In this document: positions 1 through 11,871 of the stretch, one piece after another | How positions within the stretch are numbered: position 1 is the first letter of the stretch | Layout of the letters: each line of letters opens with the position of its first letter | Assembly (NCBI RefSeq): GCF_902859935.1 | Contig: NZ_CADIKI010000015.1 | Coordinates: 146,488-210,487 of the forward strand | Direction: 5' to 3' | Length of the DNA stretch: 64,000 nucleotides | DNA from: Paraburkholderia fynbosensis | Lineage (GTDB): Bacteria > Pseudomonadota > Gammaproteobacteria > Burkholderiales > Burkholderiaceae | Notes under the pieces: model-generated | Database searches by the model: none | Seen by the model: only the letters and a program-made list of their open reading frames with translations | What the model was told of the DNA's origin: nothing | Program-made: the position numbers and the translations under genes

Positions 1-1131
1 GCTCACCGACGCAACCATCGACGACGGCGCAATATCTGCCGCGAGCGCCCATGCCGATCCGATCATCGCGGCAAGGAAGGCGAGGCCTACGGTGAACAGC
101 GCGAGTGTCGCATTCAGCGAATGGGAAAAAGGCAGCGCCATCGCACACACGCCGGCACCCACCGCGCAGCACGCGATCAACAGCCGCTTCGCGCCGATCG
201 GCGACGCGAGCTGGCGATCGACGAGCTTCTTCGCCAGGTAGCCCACCGCGATTTCGCCCAGTGCGCCGCCCACCCAAGGGATGCCCGCGACGACGCCGAG
301 TTGCGCGAACGAGATATGAAAGCGGTCGAGAAGATACAGAGGCAGAAACACGAGGAAGATGTTCCAGAGCCAGATCACGCAGAAATAGCCGAGAATCATG
401 CCCCACACGCTGCGGCGCACGAATAGCCAGCGCCACTTGAGCGAAGAACTCGCCAGCGAGCGTTCGTGACCGCCGCCGCCCGCCTCGATATACGCGAGTT
501 CGCCTTTCGATAAACGTTTGCTGTCGCGTGGATTGCGATACAGCACGAGGAACAGGAGCGCAAACGCGATCCCGAATGCGCCCGTCACGTGAAATAGCGA
601 GCGCCAGCCGAACGCGATCATCAGAGCGACGAGCACGGCAGGCGCGAGCGCGGGTCCCCACTTCGATGAGGAGTCCCAGATGCCCGTCGCGAAACCGCGC
701 TCTTTGGCCGGGAACCACGCGGCGGTGATCTTTGCCGCGGTCGGCCAGCAGGGTGCCTCGCCCACGGCAAGCAACGCGCGCATCACCAGCAAGGCGGAGA
801 TCGAACCCACCACGCCGGTCAACCAGGTGGCGACACTCCACCAGATCATGCCGAGCGCGTACGCCCGCTTCGCGCCGAATCGATCGATCAACCATCCTGC
901 CGGCAGTTGCATCAATGCATAGGTCCACGCGAACACGCTCCCCAGCAGTCCGATCTGGGTCCGCGTCAGGCCAAGCTCCTGAATCATGCCGGGTGCGGCG
1001 ATCGACAGGCTTGCACGATCGAGATAGTTGATGATGCCGCCGACGAGCAGCCAGAACAGTACGTGCCAGCGGTAACCGATGCGAGCGGGTTGTGTCGCGG
1101 TGGCCGATACGGAAAGGATGGGTTTGTCCAA
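1..1131 (-). CDS. MFS transporter, ACS (anion:cation symporter) family, 3' end outside window
   Basis: Inner-membrane secondary carrier, probably for an organic acid anion. The reverse-strand frame is open from about 1131 to the window edge and reads as repeated hydrophobic helices; the N-terminus has the family-typical first helix followed by NYLDRASLSIA, and a GWLIDRFGAKR loop follows helix 2. The C-terminal part is cut off. I chose the TTG at 1131 because GGAGA lies about 6 nt upstream; an in-frame ATG at 1170 would add 13 polar residues and has no clear Shine-Dalgarno. The substrate cannot be told from sequence; ACS members carry glucarate, galactonate, phthalate or similar acids. Confidence 0.85.
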   Translation of the reverse strand, partial: MDKPILSVSATATQPARIGYRWHVLFWLLVGGIINYLDRASLSIAAPGMIQELGLTRTQIGLLGSVFAWTYALMQLPAGWLIDRFGAKRAYALGMIWWSVATWLTGVVGSISALLVMRALLAVGEAPCWPTAAKITAAWFPAKERGFATGIWDSSSKWGPALAPAVLVALMIAFGWRSLFHVTGAFGIAFALLFLVLYRNPRDSKRLSKGELAYIEAGGGGHERSLASSSLKWRWLFVRRSVWGMILGYFCVIWLWNIFLVFLPLYLLDRFHISFAQLGVVAGIPWVGGALGEIAVGYLAKKLVDRQLASPIGAKRLLIACCAVGAGVCAMALPFSHSLNATLALFTVGLAFLAAMIGSAWALAADIAPSSMVASVS

Positions 1132-1308
1132 CGCGTGTCTCCGTCCAGATGGCCTTGGGCGGCCATTCATCGTTAGGGTTGCCTGCCTCACGTTGCGCGA
1201 CGCTCGCTTACGTAAGTACTCAATGGCAAGTGTACGGGCGGAAGTGTTTCGACTCCAATGCCGAAACTGGATGGGCCGATAGCATTTGCGTTATCGGCGC
1301 AACTTTCT

Positions 1309-2790
1309 TTAGGTGGCGGCAGTCACCTCGAAGACGTGATAACCCCAAGGCGGCAGATCCAGATAAAGGCCACGCGTGGCGACCTCATCACCGTCGCGAT
1401 CTAAACTCGCCGATCCCATCAAGTCCCTTAGCCGCACCGTACGGCCGATCACGTCGACAAACGGCATCCGGATATAGCACTGGCTTTGGTTACCGGCGTA
1501 GTTGACCACGACGAGCCGCCGCTCACCATCGTCCCGCTGCCAGCACCACGCAATAAAGCAATCCGAAGTCCAGTTGCCATCCCATGCCGGCACGAGTTCG
1601 ATCAGGCTCCACGTGCCGTCCCGGAAGACCGGCTGCCGCAGCGCCGCCAGCAGCTTCACATAGAACCCCTGCACGCTTGCGTCGACAGGTTCTTGCGGCG
1701 CGCGCACCAGATGCGGCGAAATCCGCTTTTTGCGGCCCTCGAATTGCCCCTGGTGGAAGAAGCGCAAACCGGGCGAAAGAAACGTGACGATGGCCCCTGC
1801 CTCATGCATGGCGGGTTCGAAGGTGGCCGCGGTGCGGGGCTCGTCGTGGTTTTCGAGGAAGCGGGCCAGTTTGTCCTGGTAATCGAGCCCGGCGTACAAG
1901 TGCTCACGCACCGGTCGTGCATGCGTATCGCGCAGGCGGTCGTACAACTGCTTGTCGTAGGCGTAATCGAAACCCTGCTGCTGCATCGTCCATTCGAGAT
2001 CCCAATACACCTCCGCCATGAGCAGGAAGCGTGGATGCTCGCGTCGCACGGCTTCGGCCGCCTTCGGCCAGAAGGGCTCGGTGCGGATACCCCAGGTCCG
2101 CTCGAACACGTCGGGCAAAACCAGCATCGCCATGTCGCAACGCACGCCGTCGCATTGCCCGGCGATCCTTTTCAACTCGTCGATCATCGCCTGCTGCAAC
2201 GCCGGATTGCCGTAGTTGAGCTGCAGCGTGTCGGGCCATCCGTCGAAGTACGGGTCCCTGCCGTGCGCGAATATCAGCGGTCCGTTCTTCGTCTGCACCC
2301 GGCAATAGTTGTGCGGCGCGCGAGCCAGGTCCGCCTCGCTGCCGGGGACGAAATAGTCCGGATGCGTGTCGATCCAGTCGTGGTCCGGCGCCATGTGATT
2401 CGGCACGAAGTCGAGCATCAGCTTCAGGCCGCGTTGCTGCATGCGCTGCCGCAAGCGGGCGAGCGCCTCGGCGCCGCCCAGATCGCGATGAACCGTGTAG
2501 GCCTGGATGGCGAACCCGGACCCGGCGATGTCGTCGTCTGCGAGATCCGGCAGCGTCTCGGCGAATTCGCGGCGCCACCCGGCATGCGCGCGCGAGATCG
2601 CCTGAGCCGCCGGGCCGGTCTGCCAGACGCTCAGCAGCCAGACCCAGTCGAAGCCCAGCTCGGCGAGGCGGTCCAGTTCGGCATCCGGAATATCGTCGAG
2701 TGTCGCGCGCCTGCCGAGGGCGCGAGACAGATCGGTCAGCCAGACGCGTGTGTTGATCTGGTACAGCGACGGGTAGCGTACGTCGGACAT
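1309..2790 (-). CDS. alpha-amylase family (GH13) glycoside hydrolase
   Basis: A 493-residue TIM-barrel enzyme acting on alpha-glucosidic bonds (hydrolase or transglucosidase), without a signal peptide and so cytoplasmic. The four GH13 regions are visible: DFVPNH (127-132), GVRCD with nucleophile D219, LLMAEVYW with acid/base E260, and the ENHDE block with D316. The gene starts 10 nt after the stop of the large GH63-like glycosidase and is surely its operon partner. The two together suggest processing of a glucoside or compatible-solute-type oligosaccharide, which is inference. The exact substrate is unknown. Signatures are complete, so the enzyme should be active. Confidence 0.9.
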   Translation of the reverse strand: MSDVRYPSLYQINTRVWLTDLSRALGRRATLDDIPDAELDRLAELGFDWVWLLSVWQTGPAAQAISRAHAGWRREFAETLPDLADDDIAGSGFAIQAYTVHRDLGGAEALARLRQRMQQRGLKLMLDFVPNHMAPDHDWIDTHPDYFVPGSEADLARAPHNYCRVQTKNGPLIFAHGRDPYFDGWPDTLQLNYGNPALQQAMIDELKRIAGQCDGVRCDMAMLVLPDVFERTWGIRTEPFWPKAAEAVRREHPRFLLMAEVYWDLEWTMQQQGFDYAYDKQLYDRLRDTHARPVREHLYAGLDYQDKLARFLENHDEPRTAATFEPAMHEAGAIVTFLSPGLRFFHQGQFEGRKKRISPHLVRAPQEPVDASVQGFYVKLLAALRQPVFRDGTWSLIELVPAWDGNWTSDCFIAWCWQRDDGERRLVVVNYAGNQSQCYIRMPFVDVIGRTVRLRDLMGSASLDRDGDEVATRGLYLDLPPWGYHVFEVTAAT

Positions 2791-2800
2791 TTTGCTTTCC

Positions 2801-5539
<2,739 letters not shown>

Positions 5540-5590
5540 ATTCTTCCTCCGTGACGGGTGAATAAGCTCGACTCGACGCGGCGCGCCGAC

Positions 5591-5606
5591 GATCAACCGG
5601 TTGATC
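5591..5606. promoter_or_regulatory. perfect 16-bp palindrome upstream of the glycosidase operon
   Basis: GATCAACCGGTTGATC is a perfect palindrome with a central CCGG, 52-67 nt upstream of the GH63-like start. The AACCGGTT core resembles LacI-family operators, which often control glycosidase genes. No LacI-family gene is seen in this window, so the regulator would lie elsewhere. Confidence 0.4.
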
Positions 5607-5727
5607 CGTCTCCAAGTGTAGTGTGTGCCGATGCAGATGCGAGCCCGATAACGATGCTTTTATGGGCGACGGCGACCACGCCTTTTGCGGAGCCCGCGCT
5701 CCGGTTTGACATTCGCATGTCGTTTTT

Positions 5728-5860
5728 ATTCACCTCGGCGCGGACGGCGGTGGCTTCTTCGGCATGAACGCCGCATCCGTTCGAAAACCCGACGCCGCTG
5801 ACCAACACCGTGCACATCCTGCGCATGCTGCTGATCCCGTCGGCGCTACGCGCACGTCAT
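5728..5860 (+). pseudogene. kdpA (K+-transporting ATPase A subunit) remnant
   Basis: Within the 450-nt gap between the glycosidase operon and the CMD gene, two adjacent plus-strand frames read LGADGGGFFGMNA and then HPFENPTPLTN followed by ILRMLLIPSAL. This matches the conserved KdpA selectivity-filter region (LGTNGGGFFN...HPFENPTPLTN...LIPAAL). A one-base shift near 5771 separates the parts, and no other KdpA sequence or kdpBC is nearby, so it is a short decayed fragment. I see no other gene in 5607-5989. Confidence 0.65.
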
Positions 5861-5989
5861 GAGATCGGGTTGATGCCGCCGGAAAGTCCCAACGGCGGAG
5901 TGTGTCCACTTTGACGAAGTGCGAGCCGGTGCTGAATCTGCGAGGCAAAGCTCGCCATCGAGCAATTGGTCAGGTTCCCGTATTAACTC

Positions 5990-6784
5990 CTAACCGGGCC
6001 GCTTTTCCAGGACGTCCTTGACGACAGGCAGTGCGGTAAAGACGTTGGGCCAACCCGTATAGAACGCCAGTTGCGTCATGGCTTCCGAAGCCTGCGCCGG
6101 GGTCAGGCCGTTATCCATGGCCCGGTTGAGGTGATAGGTCAGTTGCGCAACCTGACCTGCGGCAACGAGCGCGCTGACGGTCACGAGACTGCGATCTCGC
6201 GGCGCGAGTTCGGGCCTTAGCCAGAGGTCCAGGAACAGCGCGTCTCGCGTGAACTGGACGACCCCCGGCGCCACGGCGCCGAAGTTCTGCGCGACCGTTT
6301 TATCGCGCTGCGCTTCGGCAGCTTCGTCGAGCGGGAGAAGCTCGCCGGAGGCGGGCGGAAGTTGCGCTGCCGTGATGCCGCGTCGCTCGAAGACAGCATT
6401 CGTCACCTTCACCGCCGACGTCGCATTCGCCCAGCCCGAGTAGAACGCCAGATGCGTGATGATCTCGGAAATCTCGCTGGGTTTGAGGCCGCTGTCGAGC
6501 GCCAGGTCGAGGTAATAGGGCATCTCCGCGCTCTGATTGCGTGCAATCAGGACCGAAAGCGTGACGATACTGCGGTCTCGCGCGGACAGTTGGGGACGCT
6601 TCCACAGATCGCCCAGCACGACCTCGGCCGTGTAGCGTTCGAGGGCGGGCGACACCGCACGCATGCCGTCGAGCAAATTGGCGGGGGAACGGGAATCGGA
6701 TTGCATAGCTGGTTTCCTTTCGATTGGCGAGCAGCCCGCGAAACCGAGAGAAAGCACCAGCATCGCCAGAGCGACAGTTTTCAT
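5990..6784 (-). CDS. carboxymuconolactone decarboxylase family protein, probable lipoprotein
   Basis: A 264-residue protein with two CMD/AhpD-like repeats: roughly 45-130 (ERYTAEVVLGDLWKRPQLSARD ending in HLAFYSGWANA) and 165-260 (ending in QLAFYTGWPNV). Such tandem proteins resemble gamma-carboxymuconolactone decarboxylase but lack the CxxC pair of AhpD peroxidases, so the reaction is uncertain. The N-terminus has a basic residue, a hydrophobic core and FAGC, a plausible lipobox with Cys18, implying export and membrane anchoring, which is unusual for this family. The gene diverges from the LysR gene and shares its upstream region, including the dyad at 6978-6992, so LysR control is likely. 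Confidence 0.8.
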   Translation of the reverse strand: MKTVALAMLVLSLGFAGCSPIERKPAMQSDSRSPANLLDGMRAVSPALERYTAEVVLGDLWKRPQLSARDRSIVTLSVLIARNQSAEMPYYLDLALDSGLKPSEISEIITHLAFYSGWANATSAVKVTNAVFERRGITAAQLPPASGELLPLDEAAEAQRDKTVAQNFGAVAPGVVQFTRDALFLDLWLRPELAPRDRSLVTVSALVAAGQVAQLTYHLNRAMDNGLTPAQASEAMTQLAFYTGWPNVFTALPVVKDVLEKRPG

Positions 6785-6977
6785 GGAACATTTCCTCAGC
6801 GGAGCGCGGGCGGCGCTAAACGACCTTCTGCCCGAAGGTCTCTTTTGACAGGCCTGCGAAGCTCCGTCGCGCCACGAGCCGCTTGTGAGCGACGTTGGCG
6901 CGAGCGATGTTTCGCGACATTGACCAATCTAACTCTGGCACCCCGTCGCGACTAGACGCTAGAATCGGCAAACACCT

Positions 6978-6992
6978 ATGAAACGAGTTCAT
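6978..6992. promoter_or_regulatory. LysR-type T-N11-A dyad (copy 1)
   Basis: ATGAAACGAGTTCAT has 5-bp perfect arms (ATGAA/TTCAT) and fits the T-N11-A rule for LysR-family boxes. It lies 2 nt before the LysR start, in the region shared with the divergent CMD gene. The same arms recur before the aldo/keto reductase at 7918. Confidence 0.5.
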
Positions 6993-6994
6993 TA

Positions 6995-7903
6995 ATGCGC
7001 CGCGAAAACTATAACGACCTGCTCGCCTTCATCGCCGTCGCGCGCGAGCGCAGTTTTACGCGGGCCTCGGCGCAGCTGGGCGTGTCGCAATCCGCTTTGA
7101 GCCACACCATTCGCTCACTCGAATCCCGGCTCGGGCTGCGCCTGCTGACCCGCACCACACGTAGCGTCGCGCCGACCGAGGCGGGCGAGCGTCTTCTGCT
7201 CACTGTCGCGCCGCGTTTCGAAGAGATCGAATCCGAACTGGCGGCTGTGACCGAATTTCGTGACAAACCCGCGGGCACCATTCGCATCACCGCCACCGAC
7301 TACGCGACCAAAACCATCCTATGGCCGCGCTTGTCGAAAGTCCTGCGCAAGTATCCTGAGATCAAGGTCGAAATCATGACGGACTACGGCCTGTCCGATA
7401 TCGTGGCCGAGCGTTATGACATCGGCGTTCGCACCGGCGATCAGGTCGCCAAGGACATGATCGCAGTCCGCATTGCGCCGGATATGCGCATGGCGATCGT
7501 CGGCTCGCCGGGGTATCTGGCAGAGCGGGAATTGCCGAGGAAGCCGCAAGACCTGACCGCGCATAACTGCATCAATCTCCGTTTGCCAACTCTCGGTGGC
7601 TTTTATCCATGGGAACTGAAAAAGGGCAGTCGTGCGGTTCAGGCGCGGGTGGAAGGTCAGTTTGCCTTCAATGGAACCTATCAGATGCTCGATGCAGCCC
7701 TGTCGGGATACGGTCTCGCGTATGTGCCGGCTGATCTGGTGCAGGCTCATGTCGCGGCGGGGCGCCTCGTCCGGGTGCTGGAGGACTGGTGTCCGACTTT
7801 CCCCGGCTTGCATGCGTATTACGCCAACCGGCGGGAGTTTTCGCGAGCGATGACCGTTGTCATCGACGCATTGCGTTACCGCCCGGAGGACACCAAACCG
7901 TAA
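6995..7903 (+). CDS. LysR family transcriptional regulator
   Basis: A 302-residue LysR regulator. The N-terminal winged helix-turn-helix covers about residues 5-64 (ARERSFTRASAQLGVSQSALS...LESRLGLRLLTRTTRSV) and the periplasmic-binding-like effector domain runs from about 90 to 295. It belongs to the group with the GTIRITATDYA start of the effector domain, common next to oxidoreductase genes. It diverges from the CMD gene and is followed by the aldo/keto reductase. Dyads at 6978 and 7918 with identical arms suggest that it regulates itself and both neighbours. The effector is unknown. Confidence 0.93.
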   Translation: MRRENYNDLLAFIAVARERSFTRASAQLGVSQSALSHTIRSLESRLGLRLLTRTTRSVAPTEAGERLLLTVAPRFEEIESELAAVTEFRDKPAGTIRITATDYATKTILWPRLSKVLRKYPEIKVEIMTDYGLSDIVAERYDIGVRTGDQVAKDMIAVRIAPDMRMAIVGSPGYLAERELPRKPQDLTAHNCINLRLPTLGGFYPWELKKGSRAVQARVEGQFAFNGTYQMLDAALSGYGLAYVPADLVQAHVAAGRLVRVLEDWCPTFPGLHAYYANRREFSRAMTVVIDALRYRPEDTKP

Positions 7904-7917
7904 GGCCTGTTTCATTC

Positions 7918-7932
7918 ATGAACACGATTCAT
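7918..7932. promoter_or_regulatory. LysR-type T-N11-A dyad (copy 2)
   Basis: ATGAACACGATTCAT has the same perfect ATGAA/TTCAT arms and length as the dyad at 6978. It lies in the 120-nt gap between the LysR stop and the aldo/keto reductase start, where an operator or activator site is expected. Confidence 0.5.
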
Positions 7933-8026
7933 AAAGCCTAGCGGTTTGAGGGGCTTTATCGCTAGATGCCAACTGCCTATCATCTCTTCGATAGCAACCG
8001 CAGGCCCGGCCTGCATGGAGAAGATG

Positions 8027-9040
8027 ATGGACTATCGATATCTCGGCCGTAGCGCCCTCAAGGTTTCGCCGCTGTGCATCGGCGCGATGATGTTCGGCGG
8101 CGAAACGGATGAAGCCACGTCCCGCCGGATGATCGACAAGGCGTACGAGCAGGGCGTGAACTTCCTGGATACCGCCGACGTTTATCACGCCGGGCGCTCC
8201 GAAGAAATCGTCGGCCGTGCGATTGCGCAACGACGTGACGACTGGGTCGTCGCGACGAAGTTCGGCTATCCCGCTTCGGCTGACGCGCGTCCGAACCAGC
8301 AGGGCCAATCGCGCAAGTGGATCTTCCAGACGGTCGATGCCAGCCTGAAGCGGCTTGCCACCGACTACATCGATGTCCTTTACTTCCATCGCTCGCTCAT
8401 CGATGCGCCGCTCGAGGAAGGCGTGCGTGCTGTCGGCGATTTGATCCGCGAGGGCAAGGTGCGTTATTTCGGTCTGTCCAACTTCCGCGCCTGGCGCATC
8501 GCGGAGGTCGTGCGCCTTGCCGATCAGCTTGGGATTGATCGCCCCGTGGCGATCGAGCCGGTGTACAACATGGTCGATCGCACGGCTGAGGTCGAGTTGA
8601 TGCCCGCAGCCGGACACTATGGCATCGGCGTGGTGCCTTACAGCCCGCTCGCGCGTGGGGTGCTCACGGGTAAATATGCGCTCGACGGCGCGCCGCCCGC
8701 CGACTCCCGCGCCGGACGCGGCGACAAGCGTATCCAGCAGACCGAGTGGCGTCCCGAGTCGCTGGCCATTGCGCAGAAAGTGGCGGCGCATGCTGCTGAA
8801 CGCGGTACGACGTCGATTGCGTTCGCGATTGCGTGGGTGCTGCAGAACAGGCTCGTGAGTTCCGCCATCGCAGGCCCGCGTACGGAAGCGCACTGGGACA
8901 GCTATCTCGAAGCGCTGACGCTGCAACTTGGACCGGACGACGAAAAGTTCGTCGACAGTCTGGTGCCCCCGGGTCATGCGTCGACGCCCGGCTATACAGA
9001 CCCGAACTATCCTGTCGAAGGACGGCGTGTGATCGGCTGA
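8027..9040 (+). CDS. aldo/keto reductase
   Basis: A 337-residue NADPH-dependent aldo/keto reductase (TIM barrel) reducing an aldehyde or ketone in the cytoplasm. The catalytic tetrad is visible as D48 and Y53 (LDTADVY), K78 (ATKFG) and H121 (YFHR). The C-terminal cofactor segment includes SAIAGPRTEAHW. I preferred the ATG at 8027, since GGAG lies 6 nt upstream; ATGs at 8024 and 8015 are also possible. It follows the LysR gene and carries a matching dyad upstream. It resembles the YajO/Tas-type family; the natural substrate is unknown. Confidence 0.9.
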   Translation: MDYRYLGRSALKVSPLCIGAMMFGGETDEATSRRMIDKAYEQGVNFLDTADVYHAGRSEEIVGRAIAQRRDDWVVATKFGYPASADARPNQQGQSRKWIFQTVDASLKRLATDYIDVLYFHRSLIDAPLEEGVRAVGDLIREGKVRYFGLSNFRAWRIAEVVRLADQLGIDRPVAIEPVYNMVDRTAEVELMPAAGHYGIGVVPYSPLARGVLTGKYALDGAPPADSRAGRGDKRIQQTEWRPESLAIAQKVAAHAAERGTTSIAFAIAWVLQNRLVSSAIAGPRTEAHWDSYLEALTLQLGPDDEKFVDSLVPPGHASTPGYTDPNYPVEGRRVIG

Positions 9041-9441
9041 CCCGTAGGCTTGTGATCGGGGCGCTCCTGGGTTGCAATGGCTTGGGAGCGGCGACGCTAG
9101 CTTAGTGCATCGAGCGCACGATTCAGAATGCCGTCCAGTCGCGCAAGCTCGTCGAGCACGGACCATCGGCGTGCCTTGGCCGATGTGAATATCTTGGCCT
9201 GTGTGTACCGAGGTCGCACGCATATACCACCAACGCGAATCCGAGCCAGGTTGCCTCGCCCAAACGTGCGCATTGGCAACAGTCCGTTTCGGTTGTCCCT
9301 CAAGCCCGCCGCCTGAAAATAGTTGCCGTGTTATCTGATTCTTATAGACATCTGGCAATGCCGGCAGTGACGGCAAACTGGCATAGTAGGTAATAGGGGC
9401 ATTGGCGGCGCGGAGTGTGATCCAGCGTTGCAGCGCGCGGC
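9041..9441. other. 401-nt gap without a supported gene
   Basis: This lies between the aldo/keto reductase and the convergent DHA2 exporter. A minus-strand open frame (9097-9303, 68 codons) has no recognisable family or ribosome site. Base composition is less GC-biased around 9310-9400. I see no terminator hairpin or known repeat. Confidence 0.4.
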
Positions 9442-10890
9442 TCAGTAGTTTTCTGTCGCCGCCTCGTTGCCCGCCGCGCCCGAAGGCGCCGATGCCGGCG
9501 CGGCCTGAGCGCCCGCGCCGCCGGCTTGGCCCGGCCGCAGCAGCAAGCCGCCGAGTACGCCGGCCGCCGCCGCGAAAATCGCCCCGCACAGAAACGCCAC
9601 GTGATAGCCGCTGTTGAGCGCCGCTATCGCGCCGGCCGAGGCTTGCAGTGCGTCGCTGCGCGCGGCCGCGAGACTCGCGAGCACCGCGAGGCCGAGTGCG
9701 CCGCCCATCATGAAGGACGTGTTGACGATGCCGGACGCGAGGCCCGAATCGGCCGGATCGACGTCGCTCATGGCGGCGAGCAGCATCGGATTGAACGCGA
9801 TGCCTGCACCGAAGCCGAGCAGGATCATGCCGGGCAGCACGTCGGGCACGAAGCTGCCGTCGACCGGCGCGCGCGCGAACCACGCGAGACCGCACGCGGC
9901 GACCAGCAGACCCATAGCCAACGGACGACGCAGACCGAAACGCATCACCACGCGTGCCGACAGACCGAGCGAAAAGAATCCCATGATCAGATTGGCGGGC
10001 AGAAACGCGAGCCCGACCTGCAACGGCCGGTAGCCGAGCACGCGCTGCAGGTACAGCGCGGAGATGAAGAACCACGCGAACATCGCGGCGGCCCACAGCA
10101 CGCCGACTATGTTCGCTGTCGCGACATTGCGCAGGCGGAACAGGCCGAGCGGCATCAGCGGATGTTGGACCCGCGCTTCGATCGTCAGGAACGCGCCCAT
10201 CAACGCGAGCGCGGTGAACAGCAAGCCGAGCGTCTGCGCCGAGGTCCAGCCTGCTTCGTTGCCGTTGACGACCGCGTAGACGGCGAGCATCAGCGACGCG
10301 GTGACCGTGACCGCGCCGGCCACGTCGAGCCGCTCGCCGTGAGCATGCCCGCGCGCGGACGGCAGTAGCGCGACACACAGTGCGTACACGGCGATGCCGA
10401 TCGGCAGATTGACGAGAAAGATCCAATGCCAGCTCAACAGGTTGGTGAGCAGGCCGCCGAGCAGCACGCCGATGCTGCCGCCGCCGGCGCAGACGAAGCC
10501 GTACACGCCCATGGCTTTCGCGCGCTCGCCGGGCTCGGTGAACAGATTCATGATCAGCGACAACGACACCGCCGAAACGATGGCGCCGCCCAAACCCTGC
10601 ACGGCGCGCGCGGCGACAAGCAGGATGAAGAGCGTAATGCCGCCGAGAAACAGCTTTCGGTGTCCATACAGATCGCCGAGCCGTCCGCCGAGCAGCAGGC
10701 AGCCGCCGAACGTGAGCATGTAGGCGTTGACGACCCAGACCAGTGAAGTTTCGGTAAAGCCGAGGTCCGCCGCGATGGACGGTAGCGCGACGTTCACGAT
10801 GGTGGTGTCGAGCACGATCATCAACACGCCCATGCAAAGCACGATCAGCGCCAGCCAGCGTTGCTTGCCGTGAATGGAATGATGAGTCAT
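9442..10890 (-). CDS. DHA2-family (EmrB/QacA-type) MFS drug exporter
   Basis: A 482-residue, 14-helix proton-antiport exporter of the inner membrane. Helix 1 carries the family motif MIVLDTTIVNVALP, followed by WVVNAYML and the loop GGRLGDLYGHRK (motif A), typical of DHA2. The ATG at 10890 is preceded by AGGAG at 7-nt spacing; a frame extending to 11019 encodes 43 polar residues and is unlikely to be translated. No membrane-fusion or TetR/MarR partner is adjacent. It probably confers efflux of dyes, biocides or antibiotics; the substrate is unknown. Confidence 0.9.
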   Translation of the reverse strand: MTHHSIHGKQRWLALIVLCMGVLMIVLDTTIVNVALPSIAADLGFTETSLVWVVNAYMLTFGGCLLLGGRLGDLYGHRKLFLGGITLFILLVAARAVQGLGGAIVSAVSLSLIMNLFTEPGERAKAMGVYGFVCAGGGSIGVLLGGLLTNLLSWHWIFLVNLPIGIAVYALCVALLPSARGHAHGERLDVAGAVTVTASLMLAVYAVVNGNEAGWTSAQTLGLLFTALALMGAFLTIEARVQHPLMPLGLFRLRNVATANIVGVLWAAAMFAWFFISALYLQRVLGYRPLQVGLAFLPANLIMGFFSLGLSARVVMRFGLRRPLAMGLLVAACGLAWFARAPVDGSFVPDVLPGMILLGFGAGIAFNPMLLAAMSDVDPADSGLASGIVNTSFMMGGALGLAVLASLAAARSDALQASAGAIAALNSGYHVAFLCGAIFAAAAGVLGGLLLRPGQAGGAGAQAAPASAPSGAAGNEAATENY

Positions 10891-11093
10891 GCGGGCGCTC
10901 CTGTGCCGCGATCGTGCGGGTTCGCTTCGGGCGGAATCCAGCGGATTCGAGGGATGTGAGCCGTTGCCGGATATGCCGCCGCCGGGTGGACACCGGCGGC
11001 ACGAATTCGTCGAAGGCAATGAGCTTTTGAGTCTAGCACTCGGGCGTTTCGCGGCACACTACGAAACCCCGGGTCTGCAAACCGCGAGTTGCG

Positions 11094-11771
11094 TCAGTGG
11101 CCGCCGAGTATGTCGTACCTGCCGCCGCGTTCGAGCGCGCGCTGATAGGCCGGCCGCGCGTGAATGCGCTTCAGGAAGCCGGCTATCGCGGGAATCTGGC
11201 CGCTCAAGCCGCCGCGCGCCGTCGCGGCTTCGAGGGGGAAGCTCATCTGCACGTCAGCAGCCGTGAAGTCGTTGCCAGCGAACCAGCCGGTTGCACTCAG
11301 TTCCTTGTCGATATAGCCGAGATGCAATTTCAGTTGTGGTTCGATGAAACCCGCTTGCAGCGTCGCCGCGATCTTGCGCGCAATCGGCCTGGCGAAGAAC
11401 GGCATCGGCGCACTGGCAATGCGCAGCGCCACCAGCTTCAGCAGCAGCGGCGGCATCGCCGAGCCTTCCGCATAGTGCAGCCAGTAGGTGTAACGCAGTC
11501 GTTCGGGCGTACCGGGCGCCGGAGCGAAACGCCCCTCACCGTATTTGCCGATCAGATACTCGACGATCGCACCCGACTCGGCGATCGTGAAGCCGTCATC
11601 GGTAATCACCGGCGACTTGCCGAGCGGATGGACCGCGCGCAGTTCGGGCGGCGCCAGCATCGTTTTCGGATCGCGCTCGTAACGCTTGATCTCGTACGGC
11701 ACGCCAAGTTCTTCGAGCAGCCATAACACGCGTTGCGAGCGGGAGTTGTTCAGATGATGGACGGTCAGCAT
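11094..11771 (-). CDS. glutathione S-transferase family protein
   Basis: A 225-residue cytosolic GST. The N-terminal thioredoxin-fold domain (about 1-80) has the NNSRSQRVLWLLEELG glutathione-site region, a cis-Pro in GKSPV and the ESGAIVEYL motif. The helical C-terminal domain carries the conserved FTAADVQMSFPL. It is a single gene between the DHA2 exporter and the anthranilate cluster, all on the minus strand. It probably conjugates or reduces an electrophile with glutathione; no substrate can be assigned. Confidence 0.9.
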   Translation of the reverse strand: MLTVHHLNNSRSQRVLWLLEELGVPYEIKRYERDPKTMLAPPELRAVHPLGKSPVITDDGFTIAESGAIVEYLIGKYGEGRFAPAPGTPERLRYTYWLHYAEGSAMPPLLLKLVALRIASAPMPFFARPIARKIAATLQAGFIEPQLKLHLGYIDKELSATGWFAGNDFTAADVQMSFPLEAATARGGLSGQIPAIAGFLKRIHARPAYQRALERGGRYDILGGH

Positions 11772-11871
11772 GGGTCGATGGGCGTTGGACAGTGGAGCAT
11801 CAGATCATAGGGATGTTGTGCCGAGGTGTGACTCTAGCCGCACCTCGTGGCCCATGCCCACCCCGCACGAA

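Noticed and set aside
9097..9303. 68-codon minus-strand frame in the 401-nt gap
   Set aside because: No ribosome site, no family resemblance and no conserved context.
7916..11002. 1028-codon minus-strand open frame
   Set aside because: Arg-rich translation without domains; overlaps the DHA2 exporter in another frame and the aldo/keto reductase on the other strand.
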